A DNA stretch of 64,000 bases from Scedosporium boydii. Taxonomy: Eukaryota > Ascomycota > Sordariomycetes > Microascales > Microascaceae. This document shows positions 35,042-47,789 of this stretch, one piece after another (position 1 is the stretch's first letter; each line of letters begins with the position of its first letter). Below the pieces are notes generated by a model that was not told the origin of the DNA, ran no database searches, and saw nothing but the letters and a program-made list of their open reading frames with translations. The position numbers and the translations under genes were made by a program. The DNA is taken from the NCBI GenBank assembly GCA_002221725.1, contig NJFT01000158.1, positions 33,984 through 97,983 on the forward strand, in the 5' to 3' direction.

Positions 35042-36274
35042 ATGGCCACCCCTACTGCCAAAGTCGCGGCCATTCACGAGGTGAGAGGCACACACCCACT
35101 TTCCATTTCGGATCCATTTGTCCTGGGAGCTTTCGACCAGCTCGGCCAATTTCCTATTTCTATCAATGTTGTCCGGATTTACAGGTCGTCTTCGTTTGAG
35201 GTAGTTCCGCTCCCGAGGTTACAGAGGGCCATCAGTCGACTCCTTGACTACTACCCTCATTTAACTGGCCGGCTTCGCATTGGCCCTGGCAATGGCCTAC
35301 GAGCTCTCGACAAATTGGGTACCGGCATGCACCTACTCGAAGCCACCTGTGATGCCCCGCTCGAGGCCTTTGGCGACAATTCACGCGGTGAGGATGGACT
35401 CACTGTCTTTCATCTTCCAGGGGCAGGCGATTCTGGGGTCTGATGTTGAGGAATGAGGATACAGTGGAATTATTCAAGCCGCCCCACTTCCCACCTTTGA
35501 TGGTGGACAAGGTGCTTCACATGGACGAAGAAGAACGTGAAAAGGCACTGGCCGAGGTGCCAGAATTCTTCTCTCTGGCGAGACCCGATGGCCCTGAGGT
35601 CCAATGGTCTGGAGTTTGCCGAAGCATGCGATTCTCTGCCGCAGGCCTAGCTGGCCTTAAAACCCGAGGCACCCGGACGGCTCTCGAGTCTCGCAGCCTT
35701 GTCAGCGTATCTATGGCAACGCGCGCACCTCGCTCGACTTGAATGTGAGAAAGCTAAATCGGCGCAAGAATCTTCACCTCAATTAAAAGTGACATTTCTT
35801 ACTAGCGTCGAGTTCTCATCTCATCTCCGGTTGCCCGAGAACTGTTTTGGCAATACCGTCGTAACTCCTTTTGTAGAGCTTACCTCGGGCGAGCTCGCAA
35901 CACAGCCACTTTGGAAAATAGCGAAGACTATTGACAACATGGTACGGTCCGTCAATAAGGAATATGTATACAAGCTCGGAACCTGGGTGGCAGCTCAGCC
36001 TGACAAGAACGCGATTCGATTCAACTTCCCATATACTCAAAGCACCTTTATCACGAGTGGGTGGCATCGTTTTCCGCTTTACGAGGGCGCTGCTTTGGAT
36101 GTTGCGCCGGTTTTCGCCAGCCCAACATTCATAGCCACTGCTTTGGTAGATGGTCTCGTCTATCTTCTGCAGCCTAAAGAAAAGAATGCAGGCGTCGATG
36201 CTATTTTCTCGCTCAAATCTTCCACATGGGAGTACCTGGATGTTGATGAGGAGCTTAAGCGGTCGTCAACATAG
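35042..36274 (+). pseudogene. BAHD-type acyltransferase, broken
   Basis: Three plus-strand segments belong to one fungal acyltransferase (transferase family): 35,042-35,440 (N-terminal lobe, LPRLQRAISRLLDYYPHLTG), 35,443 to about 35,655 (PPHFPPLMVDKVLHMDEEE) and about 35,655-36,274 (SAYLWQRAHLARLE, NCFGNTVVTPF). The first ends at a TGA just after LPGAGDSG. The region that should carry the catalytic HxxxD is absent, about 60 residues short. A one-base shift near 35,655 is needed to reach ALSAYLWQR. The usual DFGWG motif is also missing; the matching place reads FPLYEGAALDVAPVF. Such enzymes acylate secondary metabolites from CoA donors. I infer a non-functional gene by deletion and frameshift. 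Confidence 0.75.
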
Positions 36275-36841
36275 CATATAGATCAAATTCAATACCTTCT
36301 TCCACCTCCGTTGGCGGCTCAATCCTGTACCAGATCATTGCAGCTAGACTATATACTTGTGTCCCTTCTCTCCGGGAATCGCCACCGTGGGTTTGGTGTT
36401 ACAGAGTACGAGGTCTGTGGAGTTGTCAGGGAGACTGGCTTTCATGATTTTCAGGTGAGATCCTCCACTCTCGGTCGTAAGGGATCTCCGGTTAACAGAA
36501 AACTCGTAGGCACTCCTCTTCCAGGATCGCGATTTCAAATACACTAGCACCTCCGATGGAGACCAGATGAATTTTGCTTACCTGGCTTTCCAGATGCTCA
36601 ATTTTTCATTATCACATCTCAAGCGAGAGAGGGAAAAAAAACCCCCCCCCCCCCCCCGAAAAATCCACGTTTTGTTGTCAATGCCAACAAAACTTACCTC
36701 CAGTAGGAATATTCAGATAGGGTCACAGAGAAAGCTGTACAAAATAACAACAATCATGTAGACGCTGTGCTAGAGATTACTACCCTTGAACTGAAATCTA
36801 TAGAAGAGATAATTACTATTATGATTCTGATTGCTCTAGTA
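36275..36841. other. Flank of nested transposon
   Basis: Contains a run of about 18 C at 36,640-36,657 preceded by an A run. No gene is seen. The last bases before the transposon are a TA dinucleotide that is repeated at the far side (58,905-58,906). Confidence 0.5.
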
Positions 36842-36895
36842 AGTCAGAGGACCCCCTCTTGGGACACCCCCGCATTTGGGACACCTAAAAATCCC
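36842..36895 (+). repeat. Left terminal inverted repeat of Fot1/pogo element
   Basis: AGTCAGAGGACCCCCTCTTG continues to about 36,895 (GGGACACC..) and matches the right end inverted, with few mismatches. Preceded by target TA. Confidence 0.88.
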
Positions 36896-37821
36896 TCACC
36901 GCCCTTCCAACCATTACAACTAAAACTTTCATTCCTTACCCATTTCAACCCACATCTTCTCCAAACTTAGAATATAGCTTCTTTTAGCTATAGGCAATGA
37001 CTATACTGAAGAGGATCTGCAGGCAGCTCTCGATGACATCGCAAATGGCCTCTTATTCTACAAGGCACTTAAAAAATAGGGAGTTCTAAAGTCTATACTT
37101 CATAATCAAATAAAGGGCCATTAGCTAAGAAAAGAAGCTTTCTCTAGCTTCCAGAGACTTAGTTAAATTCAGGAAAATCTCCTCACTTTATAGATTCTTA
37201 CCTAGGCTACCCTAGGACTTCCTCTAACCTACTTACAAGTTAAGGAATTTACTAAAAGGATCTTACAAGCCCAAGGAGACACCCAGCCACTTAGAAAGAA
37301 GTAGATATAGTTATTCCTTAAAAGAAATCTATCTATAAAGGTCTAGAGAAGTAATCTATTAATTTAAAGTATATTAATAGAGCTATAGTTAAAGTAATTT
37401 ACTACTAGTTCTACTACTTTCAACTTTCAGCTATCTAGAAGATCAAACTAGCTAATTAGTATAATATAAATAAAGTAGGTATCCTAGAAGGTAAAGAAGC
37501 TAATAACTTTATACTTAAAAGTTCCTAGAAGTATACAATTTATAAGAAACAGCTAGGATCCTAGACTTAGACTTCTTTTATTAAGTATATCTTAGCTACT
37601 AGCCATTCTCTTCCTCCTCTAGTTATTTTCAAGGGAAAGTTAGTCTAATAATAATAGTTTCTACTTAATTTAGCACTATATAGAGACTAGCAGTTTATAG
37701 CAACTAATAGTAGATAGATTACTAATATTATAGTAGTTAAGTAGCTTAAAAAGATCTTTATTCTACTTACATAGCTAGTAGACCTAAATAAATATTATCT
37801 CTTAGTTATAGATAGCTATAA

Positions 37822-38258
37822 TATTACGATCCTAATACTTCAGGTTCTAGCTAATTAATAGAATAGATAAGTACTAGAATAGTAGGTACCTATTTAAAGA
37901 TAAGTAAGGTAGTTAAGCAGTATTTATAATAATAGGCGTCGAGAGTATATATATAAGTATAGGGTATAGATATTACTTATATTAACTACTAAAGAGTCTA
38001 GAAGATAACTAGACTAGTAAGAGATATTATAGCTTTATATAGACACTTCTTCTATCTATCTTCAGTTCCTTAGCATAGCTAATCAGGTCCCCGCTCGACT
38101 GCTTAGTCGATCCTTAGTTTAATTAGCTAGTTAGTTAGGTGGCCATCTAACTAACTTATCAGATGCCAAGCCGCCCGATTCTATAACTAAGCTTCTACTT
38201 CTACTATTCTTTGCTCACTGCCTTTCTCACATGAGGTGGCCGCAGCCAGGTCGTGACA
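37822..38258 (-). repeat. 3' LTR of Gypsy element A
   Basis: 437 bp; sense start TGTCACGACCTGGCTGCGGC, end CGTAATA. Preceded on the sense strand by the polypurine tract GGAAGAGGGGAAATCG at about 38,259-38,275. Confidence 0.88.
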
Positions 38259-38359
38259 CGATTTCCCCTCTTCCTTAGTCTTTGTCCTTAAAAACCTATT
38301 AGTTTTATATAAACTTCCTCTTTTCTCTTCCTACCTATAAGTCTCTTCTTATTCCTCTA

Positions 38360-38980
38360 ATTATACCTAACTATATTTCTAAGTCTTACTTAGAGGTTGT
38401 AACTTTTCAGATTAACTATAATTACCTTACTTAGGCTATAGATAATATTCTTTCTAAGTAGTACCCTTTTAAAATACTTAAATATACTTTTTATTTTAAT
38501 ATAAAGATTTCTTAAGACTATATAGTTTATAAGAAGTAGTCTTACTATAATAGTTATATTTACCTTAAATATCTAAACTGTAATACTAGTAGTATAACCG
38601 ATTCTGCCTATAAGCCCTCCTTCTTTTCTAAGTTTTTATTATCTTATTAACTTTCCTAGTTAATTAACTAGAATAGGAGTAAGCCTACTTAGAATATAAA
38701 AAATAGAAAGTAGAGGAAGAGGTAGAGAAGGCCTTAGAGGCCTTCTAGGCTACTTCCTCTAAAGTTTATTACTTATATAGAGAGGAGGAGCTCTATAGGA
38801 AGAGGGCTCTAGAGGTTATTAAGCTAGGGATAGAGTAGGTAGCTAAGGAGGATGCTATAGAGAGTACTACTACCTCTATCCCTAGTTTAGAGATCGATTA
38901 GGGTTTACTAATAGATCTAATACTATTAGATCTCTTAGTTTTACTAGGTTTCTCTAGTAGTAGTCTATAAGGAGTTATAG
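38360..38980 (+). pseudogene. Opposite-strand reading frame near the 3' end of element A
   Basis: On the strand opposite to pol, between integrase and the 3' LTR, a frame continues if TAA/TAG are read as Gln: FQINYNYLTQAIDNILSK, then TSSITDSAYKPSFFSKFLLS. In a second frame it goes on as KVEEEVEKALEAFQATSS and LYREEELYRKRALEVIKLGI, a clear coiled-coil. The frame change could be a former intron near 38,670. No domain is recognised. An antisense ORF at this place is known in some plant Gypsy elements, but relation is not shown. Confidence 0.5.
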
Positions 38981-41900
38981 GCTCCCTATTAAATATTTAA
39001 TAGGTTCTTAGGTATTATTACTTTCTTTATAATTTTTTTATTTAACTAAATATTTAATAGTTTCTTTATTATTTTATAAGTTAGTAATCTTTTCTACTTT
39101 AAAGATTTCTTATTCTTTAGTTTTAAGCCAGATTAACTTTCCTAGTAGTATATTTTTATAGGCTAGCTTAAGTAGTACTATATAAAATATTAGATAGTTA
39201 TCTATACTTTCTAGTAGTTCTAGCTTATAGTTAACTTCTAAGACTTTCTTTTTAACTAGGAAGGGCTCTAGTTTTTAGTAATTAAGCTTATTACTTAGTT
39301 ATATAGTTTTAATTTAAGGGTCCCTAGTTCCTAGTTTCTTCTATAATAATTAAACCTTACTTCTCCTTTTAAAGGTTAGTCCCTTAAACTACTTATTATT
39401 AGTATAGTACTTTATCCTTTACTAGATAAATTATAATTCTTCTTTTAATTACCTATATAATTCCTTTATTTTATCTACTATTAAGACTACTTACTTTACT
39501 TATATCTTTATACTTATAAGCTTAAATTTAGTCTATAGTTTAATATTATAGTTTATATAAAATAGTAATATTTTAAGGCTTTCTAATATATTAGTATTAT
39601 AAGCTTTCTAAGCTAGAGGTAGTAATAATACCTAATTATCTTATTCCTAGTTAATATAGTACTATAAATATATTTTAAGTATTTAGTTTATTTATTCTAC
39701 CTACTCTTATATCTCTAGATAGTAGGTAGTAGATAGTTTATAGTTAATTCCTATTCTATCTAATAAGCTCTATTAAAAGTAAAAGATAAATATTCTACCT
39801 CTATCTAAGTTAACTTCTTCTAGTAGGTTATAGTTTACTACTATAGTTTATAAGAACAGTTTTATAAATTATAATACTTTTATAGATTTATTATAAGATA
39901 TAAAATAAGTATACTTTATTAGCTTATTAATTACTACTATAATACTATTATATCTAATCTATATAACTAGGTCTTTTAACTTTAGTAGTTTAATAATAAA
40001 GTTAATAATAATTTTCTACTATAATACTTCTAGTACTAGTATAGGCTATAGTTACCTATAAGGCTTATAAGGTTAATTTTTATTTTTTCTATACTAAAGA
40101 CATTTAGCTATAACCTTAGTAGTTACCTTTTTAAAGTATAGGATATAATATCTCTTTAGTATCTTTTCTATAGTTTTTATAATTTCTAGGTACCTATTAT
40201 ATAGTACCTTATAAATTACTTAGATAAACTTTTCTACTAGATTTAGAGATACTATTATTTATACTTACCCTTAGGTTTATATTTAGTCTTATAGTCTAAA
40301 ATCTATATAGTAGTTTTTAATTTCTTTTATAATCAGGTTAACTTATTATATTTAGTAGTCTATAGCTAGCTACTATAGGTTTCCTTTTTTATTATAGTAA
40401 AGGAGGGTACTAGATTCTTTTAGTACTTTCTAAAAGTAATTTAGCCTTTAACTAAGAGCATTAGCTCTTCTATTTTCTTTTCCCTTAATATATACGATCT
40501 TAAAGTTATACTTAGCTAGTTCTTCTACCTATTATACTTATTATCAATTAAGTTCCTTTATTATAGTAAACCCTATAAGGTTTTTATAGTTAAAGTATAC
40601 TATAATTAGATATTTAGCTCTAGCAAGATAGTATTTCCATTTTTTAAATACTTTAATAATAGCTATTAGTTCTTTATTAAAGATAGTATAGTATAGCTCT
40701 AATCTATTAAGTTTCTTTAATATAAATACTACTAGATAGACTTTACTATTTTCATCCTATTTTGTCGGAGCCGGGCAGCACAACCAACAATACAAACAAG
40801 ACTGTGCTGCCCACTTAAGAGAATAATCAGGAGTGGCTGAGAGCTATACTGCAAAGAAGAAATGGTCTAATAGTTGTCGGAATGGTCTAATAGTTAAGTA
40901 GGACGTTAAGAAGTAGATGATTAGTCGGAATCTATATTATAGGATATTACATCTAAAGAAGAGAAGGGAAATATAAAGATAGGAAAAGAAGTAATATTGA
41001 GAAAAGAATAGTAAAGAACGTCTACTACAATAATACTCTAGCTAATAGGAAATAACTGATTGCTTGCAATTGCAATACTATCCTTTGCCTATATCTACTG
41101 TCCTGCCTTTTCTAAGAACTAGTCTATGAAAAATAGGGGGCTATCATCCTTTTATATGTAAGTAAGGTTCGGATATGTAGCATATCGGGCTTCCGGTGGT
41201 AGCACTGATCAGCAATGTAGCAGCGCCGCTGCCAGTCGCCCTATATACTAACATACTATTATCTTAGTTATACTCCTAGACTATAGTCTAATATATCTAT
41301 TTCTATTTTAAAGGGTTTTAAAGAGTCTACTTAATAAAGTATAAGTTATTTATATACTAATTACTTAGCTTCCTAGAATATCTTCTATTTCTCTAGTCTT
41401 TATTAGAATAGTTTATCTTTTTTAGTAAGCTCTATAAGGGCTTATATATAAGTACTATAGCCTCTTAAGAATTTTCTATAGAAGTTAAGAAATCTAAAAA
41501 ATCCTTTTACTTCTATAATATTAGTTAGTACTAGTTATTTTAAGATAGCTCTAACCTTTAATTCTTATATTTAGATCTTCTTAGGTTAAATTATATATCT
41601 AAAGAAGTCTACTTATTACTTATAGAATTTATACTTTACTAATTCTACTAATAGTTTTATATCCTATAGTTTTTAGAAAACTTTATGTATATATTCTTTA
41701 TATTTTCTAAATATTTCTAAGAAGATAAAGATATTATCTAAGTATACTATTATAAAGTTATTTAAATATTCTTATAAGATATAGTTAATTATTATTTAGA
41801 AGCTTATAGGAGCATTTATTAATCTAAAAGGTATAACTAAGTACTTAAAATATCTAAAGTATATCCTAAAGGTAGTCTTTTACTTATTACCTTTCTTAAT

Positions 41901-43700
41901 ATAGATTAAGTTATATACTCCTCTTAAATCTAAAGTTATAAACTATTATACTTCCTAGAGTATATCCTATAATTTTAAGATAAATAGTAGTAGGTATTAA
42001 TTTTTAATAGTAATATTATTAAGTTGTTAATAATCTATATATATTTATAGTTTACTATTCTTCTTTAATACCTAAAGGATTAAGTATCCTACTAGTAATA
42101 TTAAGGGCCTAATATATTCCTTTTTTAATATTTTTACTATATAGTCTTTTAGTACTTACTACTATTCTTTATTAAAATTATAGATAAGTATAAACTTTAG
42201 TTAAATACCTTCTTTTAATAATATTTTATAATTCTACTAGCTATATTTAGGTAGTCTAGTTTCTAGTTCTTTAGTAAATACCTTACTATATCTTTAATAT
42301 TCTCTGGGAATATACTATAGTATCTCCCCTACTAGTAGCAAGGTTTTAAAGGTTATTATAGCTCTTATTATATATACTTATTTATATTTTCTTCCTTTTA
42401 GTAAGTAGTTTAAACTTTTTATAGTAAGTACTTTAAAGTAGATTATTATTCTAAAGGCTTTTAGCTTACTTAAAGGTAACTCTTTTAGTTAATACTACTT
42501 AGAAGCTAAGTTATTTCCTAGGCCTTACTTAGTCTTATTCTAAGTAAGCTAATTAGTTATCTAATTAATCTATAGGTTCCTTATTTATAGCTATAAAGTC
42601 CCTAGTATAATAAGGTATCTAGTAATTTTAGTAATATTAAAGGAGATATAGTTAACTTATCTAGTAATAGTAATATAAAGGTATATAGTCTCTATACTAA
42701 CTACTCTACCTTCATAGTCTACTAGCATTCTATTATATATATTTAGAGTATATAGCTAGTGTTTTTTTACTTATAGTAGTTCTAATTAGTTAATAATTAT
42801 TAGGGAAATAAAGTTCCCTTATATCCTACTATCTACTAGAGCTAGGAACTCTTATCTAGCTAGGGTAATAGGTACCTTTAGGTAGTAGATCTACTATCCT
42901 TCCATGATATTTATTTTTTATAGTTCCTACTTAGGTCTAGGTCCTATTATTTATATAACTTCTTTAGTAACTAATATTAAGCTACTATAATATAGCCTCT
43001 ACAAGCTAGCTATTTATTACTAGAGTTTTTAGATCTCCTAGTATTGCTTTTATTACTATTTGTTTAGCTCTATTATTTTTTATAGGTTATTAACTAGGCT
43101 CTAGGTAAGTTTATATTACTTATTAATTTCTTCTTAGAGTTCTTTATAGAGGTTCTCCAGTTCTATAGGGCTTATTCCTCTTAGGCCTTCTAGCTTAGTT
43201 GTAGGCCCTTGTTAGGCTTTAAGGAGGTATACTTACTTCTCTAGTTCTTCTATAAATTTTTCTATAGTTATTTTAGTTTCTTAAGTCTTCTTTTACTCCT
43301 TTAGTTTTTAGACTTATTATTAGAGTTCCTAGATCTCCTTTTATCGTTTTTTATTATTCTAGAAGCCTTCCTCTTTAATATTATTAATCTTTATATTAAG
43401 ATTAGCTTTATTAAAAATAGTATAGTAGAGGTTATTAATTTATTTCTAGAGGTCGATAAGGTCTAATATAATATTATTTAATTTCCTATTATAGTATTAG
43501 TTAAGTCTTTTATAGAGTATTTAGCTTCTGCTAGTACTTTTATACTAGGTAAAAGGGGCTTCTTCTTTTACTACTTTTCTTTAGTTTATTTATTATTCTT
43601 TTATAGACTATTTCTATTCTTCTTATATTTTATTATTAGGGTTCTAGGTACTAAAGGGAGTATCTAAATCTTTAGTTAGCAACCTAGCCCTTCCTTTTTT
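38960..43700 (-). pseudogene. Gypsy A pol: reverse transcriptase, RNase H, integrase
   Basis: Minus strand with TAA/TAG read as former Gln. Reverse transcriptase: FITLDLRGVYNLI, IPFRLINAPISF and the active site VYLDNI at 41,731-41,748 (YLDD altered by G-to-A). Next GFFRFLNFYRKFLRGY and LTKKDKLF near 41,400-41,500, then the RNase H start EIDILDYSLG near 41,283. The frame is cut by a solo LTR at 40,762-41,255 and resumes DENSKVYLVVFILKKL, with KGKENRRANALS at about 40,480. Integrase remnants lie downstream to about 39,000. Broken by dozens of stops. Confidence 0.85.
40762..41255 (-). mobile_element. Solo LTR of Gypsy B family in element A RNase H
   Basis: 494 bp, plus strand TTGTCGGAGCCGGGCAGCAC..TACTAACATA, flanked on both sides by CTATT (40,757-40,761 and 41,256-41,260). 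Removing it with one copy of the repeat restores the RNase H reading frame. It is the least RIP-altered of the three copies of this LTR. Confidence 0.88.
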
Positions 43701-44404
43701 TTCTTTAAATAGTTCCTTATTAAGTCCTAGTTCTAGTCCTAGGTAGTATAAGGTTTCTAAGTAATACCCCCACTACTCAGTAGTACTTTCAGGGTCCTCA
43801 AAGTACTAAGTAGCTTCTTATTTAAGCTACTTTAGGTCTATCCTTTCTTTTCTAATTCTAGAGACTTACTAGAAGGCCTCCTTTTCTAGTTTCTTAATAA
43901 TAGCCTAGAGGGCTTCTTATTTCTTATAGTCCTTAAGAGCAGTATAGTAATTAATAGACAGGGTATTAAACTATTCTTCTTATTACTAGGTAGCTACTCC
44001 TTCTAGCTTTTAGAAGTATACTATCTATTATAGTAATACTAGTAGTTAGTAGTAACAGAGATAGGCCTTATTATAGTATTATTTATATATAAGATCTTCT
44101 AGTTAGAGTAATTTAAATTCTTCTAATATCTTCTTCTTAGTTTATTCTACTTATTCTCTAATTCCTTAAACCTTAGTAGGTTCTTCCTACCTTATTATTT
44201 TAAGAGTTTATAGCTTCTTTAGGTAGTAGCTAACCCTATCCTTATTACTTTAGTAGGTAGTATAGTTATTATTATAATATATAGTTTATAATAAAGATTT
44301 ATAGTTAATAGTACTAGCTCCTAGTTATTAAGTTTTCTCTTCTAATATAAGTTTAAATTTAAGTTTCTTCCTATTAGGTCTTTTATAGCCTAATTTAGAC
44401 TTAT

Positions 44405-44552
44405 ACCTTATCTAGTATTCTCTTATATAATATCTATAGTATCTATATTTATAATATTTTCCTATCTTTTTTCTAAGCTTTTTAAAGGTAGTTTACTTTA
44501 TAGTACTAATACTAAGTTCTATAGGTTCTATATAGGTTCTCTATATAATAGT
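44405..44552 (-). pseudogene. Gypsy A gag, zinc-knuckle end (other part at 56,313-57,137)
   Basis: At 44,411-44,461 the minus strand reads GKYYKYRYYRYYIREY, a CCHC knuckle (CxxCxxxGHxxxxC) in which Cys and His codons have become Tyr through C/G-to-T/A change. The rest of gag lies beyond element B at about 56,313-57,137. The target duplication of B (ATAGT at 44,548 and GTAGT at 56,308) marks the break. Confidence 0.65.
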
Positions 44553-45047
44553 TTATCGGAGCCGGGCAGCACAACTAATAATATAAATAAGACTATACCG
44601 CCCACTTAAGAAAATAGTCAGGAGTAGCTGAGAGCTACACTGCAAAGAAGAAATAGTCTAATAGTTATCAAAATAGTCTAATAGTCAAGTAGGATATTAA
44701 GAAGTAGATAATCAGTCGGAATCTATATTATAGGACATCATATCTAAAGAAGAGAAGAGAAATATAAAGATAGGAAAAGAAGTAATATTAAGAAAAGAAT
44801 AGTAAAGAACATCTACTATAATAATACTCTAGCTAATAAGAAATAACTAATTGCTCTTAATTACAATGCTGTCCTTCACCTACTTCTACACTGTCCTCCT
44901 TATCTAAGAACTAGTCTATAAAAAATAGGGGGCTATTATCCTTTTATATGTAAGTAAGGTTTAGATATATAGTATATTAGGCTTCTAGTGGTAGCACCGA
45001 TTAGCAATGTGGCAGCGCCACTGCCAGTTACCCTATATACTAATATA
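44553..45047 (-). repeat. 3' LTR of Gypsy element B
   Basis: 495 bp, RIP-altered copy of the solo LTR at 40,762-41,255 (TTATCGGAGCCGGGCAGCAC at its plus-strand start). Confidence 0.87.
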
Positions 45048-45439
45048 TCCTTCTCTCTAAATTTTACCTCAGGTAAAATTTACTAAAAAAAAAAGAAAAG
45101 GAAAATAATAAAGGAAATTTAATAATAGTAGAATATTAAAGAAAAAATAGTAAACTATAATACCTTTCTTAAGAATTAACTATAATAAAATAACTAATTA
45201 ATTAGTTACCTTACTTTCCTAGTAGCTTATATCTCTCTTAAGCTCTTCCCTTAAGTCCTATCTATACTAATTCTATAAATATGTTTATTATAGTAGGAGT
45301 AAAGACCTCTTCTATCTTCTAGTTATAGAATTCTTACTACTTATAATCTAGTATTTATAGTAGTAATCTTTAGTAGTTAGAGGCTAGTTAAGATTAGGGT
45401 TATCCCCTAATTCTTTAAGATCTATAGGATAGGAGCTAC

Positions 45440-46280
45440 TCTTTAGTTCTTTATAACTAGTAAAATAGAGGTTAAGAAGGTAGTTTAAGAGACTTTAGTA
45501 AGGCTTCTAGAGTTTACCTTCTCTTCTTTACTATTGATAGTACTTTCTTATAGCTTACTAAATAAATTAGATAATCTAAGGGAGGCTTATATATTAGAGA
45601 TTAAGAAGGTTTTACTAACTTAGAGTACTTTAATAATATAGGGTTATAATATAGGGGTTTGCTCTTCTTATAAGCTTTTAGGCTAAATATAAAAGGCTTA
45701 GGTATATTAATAGGTAGAGGTAGTTAGTTAGTAGGGGTACTAAATCCTTTAAAAGGAGCTACTACTTTTAATAGTATCTTTAGTAGGAAGAGCTTAGTAG
45801 GCTTAGTAAGGATAGGGTACTTTAGAGAGGGAGCTAAAAAATAAGACTTTTACTAGTCTATCCTAAAGAAAAATAGGAAAGGCTACTATACTACTCTCCT
45901 ATCTATAGCTATTTAATATAGGTTATATACCTACTAAGTATTATCTAAGTTAGGTAATATTAACTTCCTAGCCTTAAAGCTAGGAGCTAGTAGGAAAGCT
46001 TTAATTTATTCCTTAGTAAGAAGAAGTATATCCTAGCTTTTTAATATTCTTTCTAACTTTTCTAGGTATCCTACTTAGTTCCTAACTACTTTAGTATCCT
46101 TTCTTAACTCCTCTAGGACTAGCTTAGATATATTAAAGTTCTTTTTTTATAAAAACTTCTATTTACTTACTCTAGCTTTTAATATATTATCTAGTAGCTT
46201 AATAGTTAGAAGGTAGAAGGGGTTAAGGGAGATATTAATTAGATTACTAAAGAAGTTATAGATAGTAGTTCTTTAAAAAT
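45440..46280 (-). pseudogene. Extra reading frame in element B, same strand as pol
   Basis: Between integrase and the 3' LTR, the minus strand carries a long frame broken only by a few TAA/TAG: LTIKLLDNILKARVS, LEELRKDTKVVRNQVGYLEK, APSFKARKLILPNLDNT, PLPINIPKPFIFNLKAYKKS. It is rich in Lys and Leu and soluble-looking. I do not recognise it. It is not part of the usual Gypsy gene set. Confidence 0.5.
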
Positions 46281-47789
46281 TAATTAACTTATCTAATTAC
46301 TTATTCTTTATTATATAGTCTATCTTATTAAATATCTAGTTACCTACCCTATAAGTAGAGTACTATTAGTAGGATAGATTATAGGTATAGGAAATAGTTA
46401 ATAGGGGTTAGAAGAAGTTAAAGATATTAGTAATAGCTAGGAGGCTATATTCTTAAATATTTTATACTATTTAAGTAGAATAGATAGTAATAAATTTATC
46501 TAACTTTCTCTCCTTTCTCCTCTATATAGCTTATACTTTAATATTAATTATAATCCTAGTATCCTATTTCTTATAAAGGGTATTATATAGGTATAACTCT
46601 TTTACTTCCTTATCTTAGATTATTATTATCTAGTAGGCTAGCTTATTAAAGTATAAATAAGTTACTATATATTATATATACTATATTCTTTTACTATTTA
46701 CTTATAGAGCTTAGTAAGGCTTCTTCCTTCTTTCTTCTTTTATAGTAAACTTAATACTAGCTATATAGGAAGGGTTATTTAGATAGAGCTAGTAGTATAA
46801 TAAGATTATAATAATATTAAATAGTTCTAAAGTTACTAAAATAAACTTAATATTTAATTTATCTTAATTTAGCTAGGCCCTCTATACTAAGGTCTTGTTA
46901 AGGGAGTATAAGTAATTAATAATCTTAATAAAGCTAAGTTTATATCTCCTATTTTCCTAAGCTAGTTATTTAAATAAGTAATGCTTTTACTAATATAGGA
47001 AGTTAATCTACTTTAAAATAGTCCTTTCTCTCTTTTTTAGTTAGTATTAGATATACTCTTAAACTTATAAGATTTAAATAAGATAGATAAGGATATTATA
47101 GTTAGTATTTTATACTAGAGGGGATATAGCTATAGACTATTTAAGGAACTTATCTAACCTCTACTTAATTACCCTCTAAGGTAGTATAGTAATTAAGAGC
47201 TAATTGATTAGTAAGTTTCTATACTAGTAGGTGGAATTAAGGTTGTTTTATAGAGTAAGGGGTTATATTAAGGTAAGGATTATTAGAGTATAAGGTATTA
47301 GTTAAGGAAGGTACTTTTTTTTTTTACTAGTAATCTAAATAGTTAATTAGGGAATATTAAATTTAATAAGATAGCTAATTATAGTAAGGAGAGAGAAGAA
47401 TATTATTTAAGAAGAGGAGGAAGGATATTTTTATAGATATCTAGAATAGTAGTAGATTATTTAAGTTTAATAATTTATTTTATTATCTTTATTTAGAGAA
47501 TTATTACTATCTTTAAGCTTTCCTTTATAGGCCTTATTTCCTTATAATTAGAAATACTAGTAGCTATAACTACTAGTTTTAGGTAGTTATTTTATTTATA
47601 ACCTATTTTACTTTAATTTTTCTTTCTTCCCTCTAAATTATTAAACTTAACTATTCTAGTAAATATAAAAAGACTTAGAAAAGCTATTTCCCTTCTATAA
47701 TTCTTCCCTCTCTTTTTCTATAATAATTATCCTAATATTAGTATAATATTATAAGATTAAGATCTAAGTAAAAAGGATATTACCCCTAA

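Noticed and set aside
40762..41255. Non-autonomous DNA element (MITE)
   Set aside because: The same 495-bp sequence flanks a Gypsy pol at 44,553-56,307, so it is a solo LTR.
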